The notes beneath the pieces are model-generated. The model did not search any database and was not told the origin of the DNA. It saw only the letters and a program-made list of their open reading frames with translations. From contig CAIZKE010000199.1 of NCBI GenBank assembly GCA_903933475.1, positions 1-6,415 of the forward strand: a stretch of DNA of 6,415 nt, written 5' to 3'. This DNA comes from an uncultured Alphaproteobacteria bacterium (lineage in GTDB: Bacteria; Pseudomonadota; Alphaproteobacteria; Caulobacterales; Caulobacteraceae). The translations under genes were made by a program, and so were the position numbers. Shown here in pieces: positions 1 to 4,613 of this stretch (the first letter of the stretch is position 1; every line of letters begins with the position of its first letter).

Positions 1-96
1 GGGGCCGAAGGTGTGAGGGCCGGGCCTTTCGCGCACCCGACCCTCTCCGGCCGTTGCACCAGTCGCCAGCCGGCTTCCCGCGCGGGGGAAGGTGAT
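1..96. other. Left edge, no gene recognised
   Basis: I see no convincing gene here. On the minus strand a frame is open to the window edge (a GTG near 60 followed by about 20 codons), but no ribosome binding site or recognisable protein supports it. The segment lies beyond the terminator of the leftward operon, so a neighbouring gene may begin or end just outside the window. Confidence 0.4.
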
Positions 97-100
97 GGAC

Positions 101-132
101 AAAAAGCAAGGGCCGAGGTTGCCCCCGGCCCT
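101..132 (-). terminator. Intrinsic terminator of the leftward operon
   Basis: Read on the minus strand, a perfect 7-bp stem AGGGCCG / CGGCCCT (132-126 with 115-109) closes a 10-nt loop that can add two more G-C pairs. The stem is followed by TGC and then five T residues (105-101). A GC-rich hairpin plus U tract, lying about 125 bases after the last leftward stop codon, is the form of a Rho-independent terminator. There is no T tract on the plus-strand side, so it should act mainly on leftward transcripts. Confidence 0.7.
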
Positions 133-258
133 GCGCCGCACCCTCGAAACGGTGCGGGTAGTCAATGCAATCACACAGGAGAGGAAGGGGGCCGCGACCA
201 AATCGTCGGCGCAATTCGCGCCTCTAAGGATGGAACGTGCTTCGCGTCAGGTGATTTG
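133..258 (-). other. Noncoding 3' trailer with two further hairpins
   Basis: This is the stretch between the last leftward stop codon and the terminator. No good reading frame is seen. It holds a perfect 7-bp stem with an 8-nt loop (136-142 with 151-157, CCGCACC / GGTGCGG) and a 5-bp stem (208-212 with 218-222, GGCGC / GCGCC). Neither is followed by a T tract. They may simply stabilise the 3' end of the leftward mRNA. A small RNA processed from the trailer is possible but not shown. Confidence 0.4.
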
Positions 259-648
259 TCAAGCGGGTGGTTTGGCCTCGAGGGCGATGGTCTCGGGGTC
301 CAAACGTCGGATGGGGCTATTCGGGTCTGGCCAGTCGTGGTCGGCGGCCTTCGCCGCAGCCTCCAGCCCTAGACGGATGCCCTCTAGGCGCGCGGCGTCG
401 ATTAGTTTCTGGATGTCGCCCTCTACGGCTAGCCGGGCACCGTCAAAGGCTTCCAGCCCCTTCTGAAGCCCCTCTTTGCGGGCGGCGTCGATCAGGTGCT
501 GGTTGAGGATGCGGTAGCGCCGCGCCTCATCCCAATCTTCATCTCTCGCAAAAGATGTCCATTGCAATCGGTTCTTATCAATGACTTGAACCTCAACATC
601 ATCCGCGACCGGCTGGGGTCCGCCGTCGTGATTGATCCAGTGGGTCAT
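259..648 (-). CDS. Hypothetical phage protein with duplicated helical repeat
   Basis: This is a 129-residue protein of unknown function and the last gene of the leftward operon. Its ATG overlaps the stop of the preceding gene (ATGA), and a strong ribosome site AGGGAGG sits 5 bases upstream, so the start is well supported. The N-terminus (about residues 1-50, with HDGGPQPV, DEDWD and YRI) resembles short N-terminal modules common in alphaproteobacterial phage proteins (HDGG.P.P ... DW ... YR). That resemblance is from memory and does not give a function. Residues 52-68 and 82-98 are near copies of each other (LIDAAR-EG---GLEA), predicted helical and amphipathic, with a period of 30 residues. 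No membrane segment, signal peptide or catalytic motif is seen. Confidence 0.8.
   Translation of the reverse strand: MTHWINHDGGPQPVADDVEVQVIDKNRLQWTSFARDEDWDEARRYRILNQHLIDAARKEGLQKGLEAFDGARLAVEGDIQKLIDAARLEGIRLGLEAAAKAADHDWPDPNSPIRRLDPETIALEAKPPA
355..495 (-). repeat. Two 51-bp diverged direct repeats inside a gene
   Basis: Bases 445-495 and 355-405 encode two near-identical 17-residue segments of the terminal leftward gene. The DNA copies share blocks such as CTCCAGCCC/TTCCAGCCC and GCGGCGTCGAT, with changes mostly in between, as expected from an old in-frame duplication with period 90 bp. Confidence 0.65.
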
Positions 649-944
649 GCAACCTCCCTTGCCCTCACAGGGGCCTCAAGAACCCAGACGGCCAGTTCGT
701 GCTGGGCGGCGGCGGTTGGCAGAAGGGACCAACCGGCAGGCGGCTCCCCGAGGCCTTTGCAGAGAGCTATGCGGATCAGCGCGCATACCGCTTCCCGCCG
801 AAGCGCTTCCAATCCTTCGTCAGCCATAACCAGGCTTATGGCGGATCGAAACCCTAGCTTTTTTGCCTCGGCCACCAAGTCGGCAGGCAATTGCTCCCCA
901 AACACGTTGTCGAGCAGGGTTTTGGTTTCAGCGTCGATTTTCAT
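645..944 (-). CDS. Small hypothetical phage protein
   Basis: This is a 99-residue protein I do not recognise. Its ATG overlaps the previous stop codon (ATGA), and AAGGA lies 7 bases upstream, a good ribosome site. It overlaps the next gene by 4 bases in the same way. The sequence is largely helix-forming (residues 1-65, with EAKKLGF and EALRREAVCALIRIAL). A short Pro/Trp-containing stretch (EPPAGW, 67-72) and an Ala/Val-rich tail follow. A weak resemblance to small DNA-binding or adaptor proteins is not enough to name it. Translational coupling and strand place it with the replication operon, where small accessory genes of this kind are usual. Confidence 0.75.
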   Translation of the reverse strand: MKIDAETKTLLDNVFGEQLPADLVAEAKKLGFRSAISLVMADEGLEALRREAVCALIRIALCKGLGEPPAGWSLLPTAAAQHELAVWVLEAPVRAREVA

Positions 945-1498
945 GCTATTTCCTTTCGCTCCACCATCGGGCCCTCATAAACTCGCCTCAGGTTCTCCAG
1001 CGCGGCCCGCACAATTGCTGGCTGGGCATCCCTGCCCGTCACGCCTGAAACCCGCTCCACAATGCCTCGCCATGCCATAGGCCGGTCTTCCTCGACCGTG
1101 GCCACCATGAAGGCAGTCAGCAGCGCCTCATCCATCGGCCCGACACCGGCGAGGGTGCGTTCCACCTGCCGGCCAGCCATCAGCATCCGATCCGTCACCA
1201 GCTCGGCCGATCCAGACCCGCCGTCGACAAACTCCGTCCGCCCCGTTGCCCCCGAGAGCCCGCGCCATGTGGCCCAGGTCTCGGCAAGGCGCATCGCCGC
1301 GGCGTGGTGGTTCGGGGTGATGGAGCCCGAGCGCAGCAGGACGGTGAAGACGTTGGAGCGCCAGGCCGAAAGGATCTTGCCGTCCGGCCCGAGGTTCACT
1401 TCGGCGCCCATGTCGGTGAGGCGCTCCACCTCGGCCTTGGTGTTGGCGCGCTCGCGTTCAGCGGCGGCGGGGTCGTGGATCTTGCGGCGTCGGCTCAT
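941..1498 (-). CDS. Hypothetical phage protein, possibly HTH-containing
   Basis: This 185-residue protein starts at the ATG that overlaps the preceding stop codon (ATGA), with GGAG 8 bases upstream. The same frame stays open further upstream, but that part runs out of frame through the neighbouring gene. Residues 1-30 are highly charged and probably form a helix or coil (RRRKIHDPAAAERERANTKAEVERL). Residues 43-80 (LSAWRSNVF ... ITPNHHAAAMRLAETW) and 100-175 (a long helix, then a helical bundle ending AALENLRRVY) are reminiscent of DUF6456-type proteins. In those an 'aa.rL..d' segment is followed by an HTH-like C-terminus. This likeness is tentative. A role in DNA binding or replication is inferred only from its operon. 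Confidence 0.75.
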   Translation of the reverse strand: MSRRRKIHDPAAAERERANTKAEVERLTDMGAEVNLGPDGKILSAWRSNVFTVLLRSGSITPNHHAAAMRLAETWATWRGLSGATGRTEFVDGGSGSAELVTDRMLMAGRQVERTLAGVGPMDEALLTAFMVATVEEDRPMAWRGIVERVSGVTGRDAQPAIVRAALENLRRVYEGPMVERKEIA

Positions 1499-2013
1499 GC
1501 GGCCATCTCCAGCGCCTGGGCGAGCATCCGGCGGCTGGATGCCAGGGCCTCGCACGTCGCGTTGATCTCGGCCAGCGTCGGGAACCACGTCGAGGTCATG
1601 GCCAGTTTCATGCAAGCCGCCTTGGCCACGTCTGCCGGGAAGCGCATCAGGCACCCGGCGTAAAGTTCCAGGGCGACCGCGGCTCCGGCTTCAGACTTGC
1701 GCCCGCCGGCGGTTGCAGACTGGAGCATCACCAGCCAGTCCTCGGCCTGGTCCTTCGTCGGCCCGGTCAGGGCGGCTCTCATGCGGGCAGCGGCCACCGG
1801 GATGTTCTCGCCGTTGCTCCCCGGCAGGACGCGAGCGCCGACCGCCTGCACCCGGAAGCCGCCGCTCACCGGGAAGCGCAGTTCGGTCTCAACCGTAACC
1901 TCGACGCCGAGCGACGATTGAAGCGAAGTCAGCAGGGCCTTGTCCGCCGCCGCCGGGTCGGGCTGGGCGAGAAGCCACCCCCGGGCCGCTTCCTCGTCCC
2001 CGGCGACCGTCAC
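1495..2013 (-). CDS. Probable replication partner protein, lambda P-like by position
   Basis: The start is uncertain. The GTG at 2013 is in frame and gives 172 residues, but it has no clear ribosome site and overlaps the upstream gene by 125 bases. A GTG at 2109 has GGAG 7 bases upstream but lies out of frame deep in the conserved C-terminal domain of that gene. Later GTGs at 1869 and 1848 avoid the long overlap but lack ribosome sites. The frame looks well coded from about 2000 onward. The C-terminal half is helical, with LYAGCLMRFPADV and then FPTLAEINATCEAL. This pattern is common to alphaproteobacterial phage proteins that follow O-like genes. Its place directly after the initiator suggests a helicase-loader or primosome role like lambda P, which is inference. 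It is coupled to the next gene by ATGA. Confidence 0.65.
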   Translation of the reverse strand: MTVAGDEEAARGWLLAQPDPAAADKALLTSLQSSLGVEVTVETELRFPVSGGFRVQAVGARVLPGSNGENIPVAAARMRAALTGPTKDQAEDWLVMLQSATAGGRKSEAGAAVALELYAGCLMRFPADVAKAACMKLAMTSTWFPTLAEINATCEALASSRRMLAQALEMAA

Positions 2014-2647
2014 GGATGACCCAGTTGTGCCAGGTCTTGGACCAGTCGAGTTTACAACCGCCCGAACCGGGGCGGGAATGCCAGTAGTTGCAAAACTCAG
2101 TCGCTGCACGGTCGATCTCCGGTTCAGTTAGGCCCTCGGCCTTTGCCTTGTCTCGATCCTGGGGGGATGGCTGCCAGTCGTCTGGCAATCGCTCGCCACG
2201 CTTCCCCCCCGGTTGAGGGGGGGTAGGGGGGTTCTTGGTTCCTACTGATGGTTCAGTTGACGGTTCAAACGTAGTGAGGGGGGAACGTCCTTCCCCACCC
2301 CCCGGAACGTCGTTCCCCACCCCCCCGGAAGGAGGTTCCCCACCCCCGGAAGGATTTTCCGGTTGCTGGTTTCCCACCTTGCCGATGTTCAGGGTGATGA
2401 GGTCGGAGGCCCGCGAGCCGTCTTCCCGACGGCGTTCTTCCCGGTTGATGAACCCTTCAGCTTCGAGGTCCTTCAGGGCCTTGCGGATGGTCTTGGTCGT
2501 GAGGCCCGTCATCTTCGCAAGGGTCGATTGCGAGGCCCAGGACTGGTTCATGTTGTTGGCGAAGTTCGCCAAAGCCAGCAGGACCAGTTTGCCGGGCGCA
2601 AAGACGCCCTGAACCTTGAAGGCCCAGTCTATCGCTCCGACGCTCAC
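1889..2647 (-). CDS. O-like phage replication initiator with winged-helix N-terminus
   Basis: This is a 252-residue protein. The GTG start overlaps the stop of the upstream gene (GTGA) and has the strong ribosome site GGGAGGGG 4 bases upstream. Residues 1-90 form an HTH_36/replication-O-type winged helix: a helix (GKLVLLALANFAN), then SQSTLAKMTGLTTKTIRKALKDLEAEGFI as helix-turn-helix, then a wing with charged residues (NREERRREDGS). Residues 95-152 are a Gly/Pro/Ser linker with EPSTEPS. Residues 153-215 form a second conserved unit (LPDDWQPS, FCNYWHSRPGSGG, DWSKTWHNWV), the C-terminal module seen in many phage initiators. The last 35 residues are low-complexity and overlap the next gene. By family it should bind origin repeats and recruit the replicative helicase. 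The linker DNA itself holds the repeats it may bind. Confidence 0.85.
   Translation of the reverse strand: MSVGAIDWAFKVQGVFAPGKLVLLALANFANNMNQSWASQSTLAKMTGLTTKTIRKALKDLEAEGFINREERRREDGSRASDLITLNIGKVGNQQPENPSGGGEPPSGGVGNDVPGGGEGRSPLTTFEPSTEPSVGTKNPPTPPQPGGKRGERLPDDWQPSPQDRDKAKAEGLTEPEIDRAATEFCNYWHSRPGSGGCKLDWSKTWHNWVIRDGRRGRGSGPGVASRPARPGGGGQGPADFASIVARRRGYG
2204..2230. repeat. C7/G7 inverted repeat and G tracts
   Basis: Seven C (2204-2210) and seven G (2217-2223) flank GGTTGA and can pair as a perfect 7-bp hairpin. A second G run (2226-2231) follows after TA. The stretch encodes the Pro-rich linker PPTPPQPGG of the initiator on the minus strand. Homopolymer runs this long are prone to slippage, which could shift the reading frame of the initiator gene. 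Confidence 0.6.
2235..2277. other. AT-richer segment with 12-bp tandem period, possible DNA unwinding element
   Basis: Bases 2231-2277 are about 45% GC by count, in a window of roughly two thirds GC. Three 12-bp units run in tandem: TTGGTTCCTACT (2235-2246), GATGGTTCAGTT (2247-2258) and GACGGTTCAAAC (2259-2270). They share GGTTC at the same phase. The segment lies directly beside the four 22-bp spaced dyads, on their downstream side in the sense of the gene, as the AT-rich part of the lambda origin does. The protein meaning is the EPSTEPS linker, so coding constraint could explain the period. Confidence 0.5.
2282..2360. repeat. Four iteron-like dyads, candidate replication origin
   Basis: Four 13-bp copies of GGAA-N5-TTCC lie in tandem: 2282-2294 (GGAACGTCCTTCC), 2304-2316 (GGAACGTCGTTCC), 2327-2339 (GGAAGGAGGTTCC) and 2348-2360 (GGAAGGATTTTCC). 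They are joined by CCCACCCCC-type spacers. Start-to-start distances are 22, 23 and 21 bp, about two helical turns, so the dyads face the same side of the DNA. The distances are not multiples of three, so they are not a simple peptide repeat. They occupy codons for residues about 96-122 of the initiator linker. Lambda gene O carries its four iterons in the same place. The initiator of this gene is the expected binder. The assignment as an origin is inference from structure. Confidence 0.65.
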
Positions 2648-2982
2648 TGAACCCCTCCCATGCGCTTCTCATGCTCGCGCACGGCGTGAATGATGGTGGT
2701 GTGATGCAGGTCGCCCATCCACCGGCCGATCTGGGGAAAGCTGAAGCGGGGCTCACCGTTCGGCTTGATGATCCGCCACAGGCGCCAGGCCAGTTCCTGC
2801 CGAGCGCGGACAATCGGGGCAAGGCGGGAGCGCCCAAAGATCGCCTCCGGGTCGAGGTCGTGCTTGGCGGCAACCTCGCGGGCGATCTGCCGCACAAGGT
2901 CCATCCCTTGGGGGCCGTCATCGGGGTTGGTGCGGGGCATCCCGAGGCCGGGGATCGAACCGATCTGATAGGTCAGCGTCAT
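2644..2982 (-). CDS. Stand-alone DnaA domain IV (DNA-binding) protein
   Basis: This 112-residue protein corresponds to the C-terminal DNA-binding domain of DnaA. The AAA+ ATPase and the helicase-binding domain are absent. Residues 27-107 follow the family: a first helix (VRQIAREVAAKHDL), the basic loop IFGRSRLAPIVRARQ (48-62), a long helix (ELAWRLWRI), then FPQIGRWMGDLHHTTIIHAV (82-101), which corresponds to the DnaA signature. In E. coli DnaA the signature reads RDHTT. Here Asp is replaced by His (H93), while the following His and Thr are kept. The ATG at 2982 overlaps the gcrA-like stop codon (ATGA). A GTG at 2991 is an alternative. Without the ATPase it cannot assemble an initiation filament by itself. 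It may bind DnaA boxes as a regulator, competitor or origin-binding helper (inference). Confidence 0.85.
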   Translation of the reverse strand: MTLTYQIGSIPGLGMPRTNPDDGPQGMDLVRQIAREVAAKHDLDPEAIFGRSRLAPIVRARQELAWRLWRIIKPNGEPRFSFPQIGRWMGDLHHTTIIHAVREHEKRMGGVQ

Positions 2983-3521
2983 GCCGCCCACCGCCTGAAG
3001 TCCCGAGGTCTCAAGGGCGCCGTGGGGAGAAACGCCATCTTCCGATGCGTGGGGCAGTAGGCCCCGTCCGTGGCCGGCTGGCCGCAGCAGAGGCTGTCCG
3101 CCCCTTCCCCGCCAACAACCCAGGCGCAGGTGAACGGCGCACGGTCGAGCAGGGGGACGGGATCAGATCCCGGCAAGGGCGCGAAGGCTTCTTCCTTCAC
3201 CGGCCTCCAAGGCTCGCGGCTCTTAGGGTTGGCCAGATGCCGCCCCCGTCCCGAGTTCGCTTCGATGGCTGCGTCCTGTTCCGCCTTGCGAACGGCGAGC
3301 GTCACCTTGGGTTTGACGTAGCGCAGGGTCGGCTTCGGCTTGGCCTCGGCCTTGACGAACACCCGCTTGGGCAGGCCCTGGCCCTTGTCCCGCAGGCGGT
3401 AAAGCCGACCAATCACGGCATTGCGGGTGATGCCCATGCTCCGGCCGATCTCGGCGGCGCTGTGGCCGTCAGCCTGAAGCCGCAAGGCCGTGTCGTCCAT
3501 GTCAGGGGTCCAGGGCGTCAT
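2979..3521 (-). CDS. gcrA: GcrA-family transcriptional regulator
   Basis: This 180-residue protein is close to the roughly 173 residues of Caulobacter GcrA. Residues 1-46 are the N-terminal HTH (WTPDMDDTALRL, SAAEIGRSMGITRNAVIGRLYRL), with the family hallmark TRNAVIG. Residues 47-125 are a basic, Pro/Lys-rich linker. Residues 131-165 hold the C-terminal signature (C132-A-W, CCG at 145-147, YCPTH at 155-159, then AF), the segment that in GcrA binds the sigma-70 region 2 domain. In Caulobacter GcrA is a sigma-70 cofactor acting at promoters with CcrM-methylated GANTC sites. A phage copy could redirect host RNA polymerase to phage or cell-cycle promoters (inference). The start overlaps the previous stop (TGATG) with GAGGG 9 bases upstream. 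Upstream extension of the frame is a shadow of the preceding gene. Confidence 0.9.
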   Translation of the reverse strand: MTPWTPDMDDTALRLQADGHSAAEIGRSMGITRNAVIGRLYRLRDKGQGLPKRVFVKAEAKPKPTLRYVKPKVTLAVRKAEQDAAIEANSGRGRHLANPKSREPWRPVKEEAFAPLPGSDPVPLLDRAPFTCAWVVGGEGADSLCCGQPATDGAYCPTHRKMAFLPTAPLRPRDFRRWAA

Positions 3522-4018
3522 CAGGCCGCCCTCTTGAGCGGGTGAAAGAGCGGGGCGCACACGGCGACCTTGCCGGGTCCGAAGCGGCTTTCCGAGAAGG
3601 CCAGGAACCCGCGAGGGTTGGCGTTCAGGATGGCGGCCAGATGGTTCTCGCAGGCCTGTTGCTGCTCGATCCGGTTCAGGCCTCCCGAGGGCTCGCCCTG
3701 CGAAGGCAGGTCCTCCGACACCTTGCGCTTCAGATCGCCGGTGACCTTGAACCACCGGGAACGGCACCCTTCCGCCGTCCGGTCAAAGACCTTGCCGATC
3801 TCGCTCCAGCGTTGACCCTGCTCGCGCAGTTCCAGCAGGGCGGCTTCTTCCTCCGGCGTCCAGTGACGGGTCGCGCCGGAGAGCGTGGCGAGGCGCTTGC
3901 GGATGGCAGCTTCCGTAAGCCCCATGCGCTCGGCAATCTGCGGGCGCGTCAGGCCCTGGGCGCGGCATCCCTGTAGGGCGGCGTCCATTTCCTCAGTCCA
4001 CTTCCGATGTGCTGACAC
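3521..4018 (-). CDS. Two-repeat HTH/Myb-SANT-like DNA-binding protein
   Basis: This 165-residue protein carries two tandem helical DNA-binding units. Unit 1 (residues 6-45) reads KWTEEMDAAL ... GLTRPQIAERMGLTEAAIRKRL. Unit 2 (52-91) reads HWTPEEEAALLELREQGQRWSEIGKVFDRTAEGCRSRW and is very close to a Myb/SANT or GcrA-type HTH (W-T-x-E-E at the start, S-R-W in the recognition helix). Residues 95-165 are a less ordered, charged tail with no recognised domain. The start is GTG with GAGGA 6 bases upstream, and the gene overlaps rusA by 26 bases. It sits directly before the GcrA-like gene, whose own HTH shares the WT..(E/D) ... I...(M/L) pattern, so the two may be related by old duplication. Role: DNA-binding regulator or replication accessory protein. 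Its targets are unknown. Confidence 0.8.
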   Translation of the reverse strand: MSAHRKWTEEMDAALQGCRAQGLTRPQIAERMGLTEAAIRKRLATLSGATRHWTPEEEAALLELREQGQRWSEIGKVFDRTAEGCRSRWFKVTGDLKRKVSEDLPSQGEPSGGLNRIEQQQACENHLAAILNANPRGFLAFSESRFGPGKVAVCAPLFHPLKRAA

Positions 4019-4364
4019 GATAAATCCTCAGTTTGAGAAAGCCCGGTTTTGCGGGCGGGGTTTTGGACCAGTGGAGAAAAATCCCCCGGGCCATGTGGTC
4101 GTCCTCAATCACCCCGGCGCGCTTCAGGAGGTCCGAAGTGGGCTTTTCGAGGTTGCCGAGGTCGCGGCGTCGGCGGTCGGGCGCCGTGGCCTCGATCCAG
4201 AGCCGGTAGTGCTTGAGCGGGGCCTGCGCCGGCAGTTGCGCGGCCACGGCTTTCCCGGCCTCCAAAATCCAGTCCCGATACCGCTTGGACAGGATGACCC
4301 GGCCATTGACGGCCCGATGGGTGGCGTTCACGCTCGGGGGATAAGGCAGGGTCAGGGAGATCAT
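3993..4364 (-). CDS. rusA: RusA-family Holliday junction resolvase
   Basis: This 123-residue protein matches the length of E. coli RusA (120). It begins with the family's ITLPWPPS-like start (ISLTLPYPPSVNATHR). Its active-site block is PDRRRRDLGNLEKPTSDLLKRAG (residues 62-84), followed by the IEDD motif (86-89). RusA is a dimeric nuclease that cuts Holliday junctions made during phage recombination and replication. E. coli RusA uses Asp70, Asp72, Lys76 and Asp91. Here D68, K74 and D88/D89 are present, but the Asp72 position is Gly70. I recall DxGN variants in phage RusA proteins, so the enzyme is probably an active variant, though this is unproven. The start is set by homology. The ATG has no clear ribosome site, and the frame stays open upstream to 4613. 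Confidence 0.9.
   Translation of the reverse strand: MISLTLPYPPSVNATHRAVNGRVILSKRYRDWILEAGKAVAAQLPAQAPLKHYRLWIEATAPDRRRRDLGNLEKPTSDLLKRAGVIEDDHMARGIFLHWSKTPPAKPGFLKLRIYRVSTSEVD
4025..4029 (-). promoter_or_regulatory. Ribosome binding site for the GTG-started two-HTH gene
   Basis: GAGGA on the minus strand lies 6 bases before the GTG at 4018. It is the reason to accept a GTG start placed 26 bases inside the end of rusA, rather than a later codon. Confidence 0.65.
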
Positions 4365-4613
4365 CTGCCGACCGCCATCGTTCCGGTCTACGGCGCCCGC
4401 TTCTTCTGGCGGGCCTGCGGGATGGAGAGAGGACCAAGCGGTCCCCTCCCCCCCGTCAGGCTTGCGGGACATACCGGCTTCAAATGCACACCCCGCAGGG
4501 GACCGGCTTGACCCGTAGGGCTGCCCCGCCATTGCGGCGGCGCCCGACCAACCGCCGGGAGAAAGGACCCCCGCGCGGAACTCGCGGACCGTGGATGTGG
4601 TCCGGTAATCCAT
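4365..4613 (-). other. In-frame open extension between regulator and rusA
   Basis: This 249-base stretch separates the HTH regulator from the rusA start and has no stop in the rusA frame. An ATG at 4613 overlaps the regulator stop (TGATG), so ribosomes could restart there and read an 83-residue Gly/Ala/Ser/Pro-rich extension (MDYRTTSTVREF ...) straight into RusA, making a 206-residue protein. Third codon positions are GC-biased to a degree fitting weak coding. The extension resembles no domain I know and RusA proteins do not normally carry it. Either it is a disordered N-terminal tail, or a small lost gene, or a leader. The other two minus frames are closed by stops before rusA. Confidence 0.4.

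Noticed and set aside
1..258. tRNA gene or attachment site at the left edge
   Set aside because: No cloverleaf with a T-arm and acceptor end could be traced, and no integrase or direct repeat pair is visible in the window.
13..372. Plus-strand frame covering the left noncoding region
   Set aside because: It starts at a GTG without a ribosome site, runs through the terminator hairpin and into the opposite strand of a better supported gene.
496..1080. Long plus-strand open frame over the left genes
   Set aside because: It crosses two coupled minus-strand genes with good ribosome sites. Its protein is Ser/Arg/Pro-rich shadow sequence.
2282..2360. The tandem repeats as a CRISPR array
   Set aside because: Units are only about 22 bp with 13-bp dyads and near-constant C-rich spacers inside a coding gene. 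There are no unique spacers of 30 bp or more and no cas genes.
3045..3545. Long plus-strand open frame opposite gcrA
   Set aside because: It is antisense to a clearly recognised GcrA-family gene, with no ribosome site or known domain. Long antisense frames are common in GC-rich coding DNA.
3522..3767. N-terminal extension of the GcrA-like protein to 262 residues
   Set aside because: The extra codons are an out-of-frame reading of the upstream two-HTH gene. The GcrA family begins at the WT motif a few residues after the ATG at 3521.
4041..4066. Terminator-like hairpin on the plus strand (GCCCG-GTTTTG-CGGGC followed by GGGGTTTT)
   Set aside because: It lies inside the rusA coding sequence, no plus-strand gene precedes it, and the bases are explained by conserved-looking codons near the RusA C-terminus.
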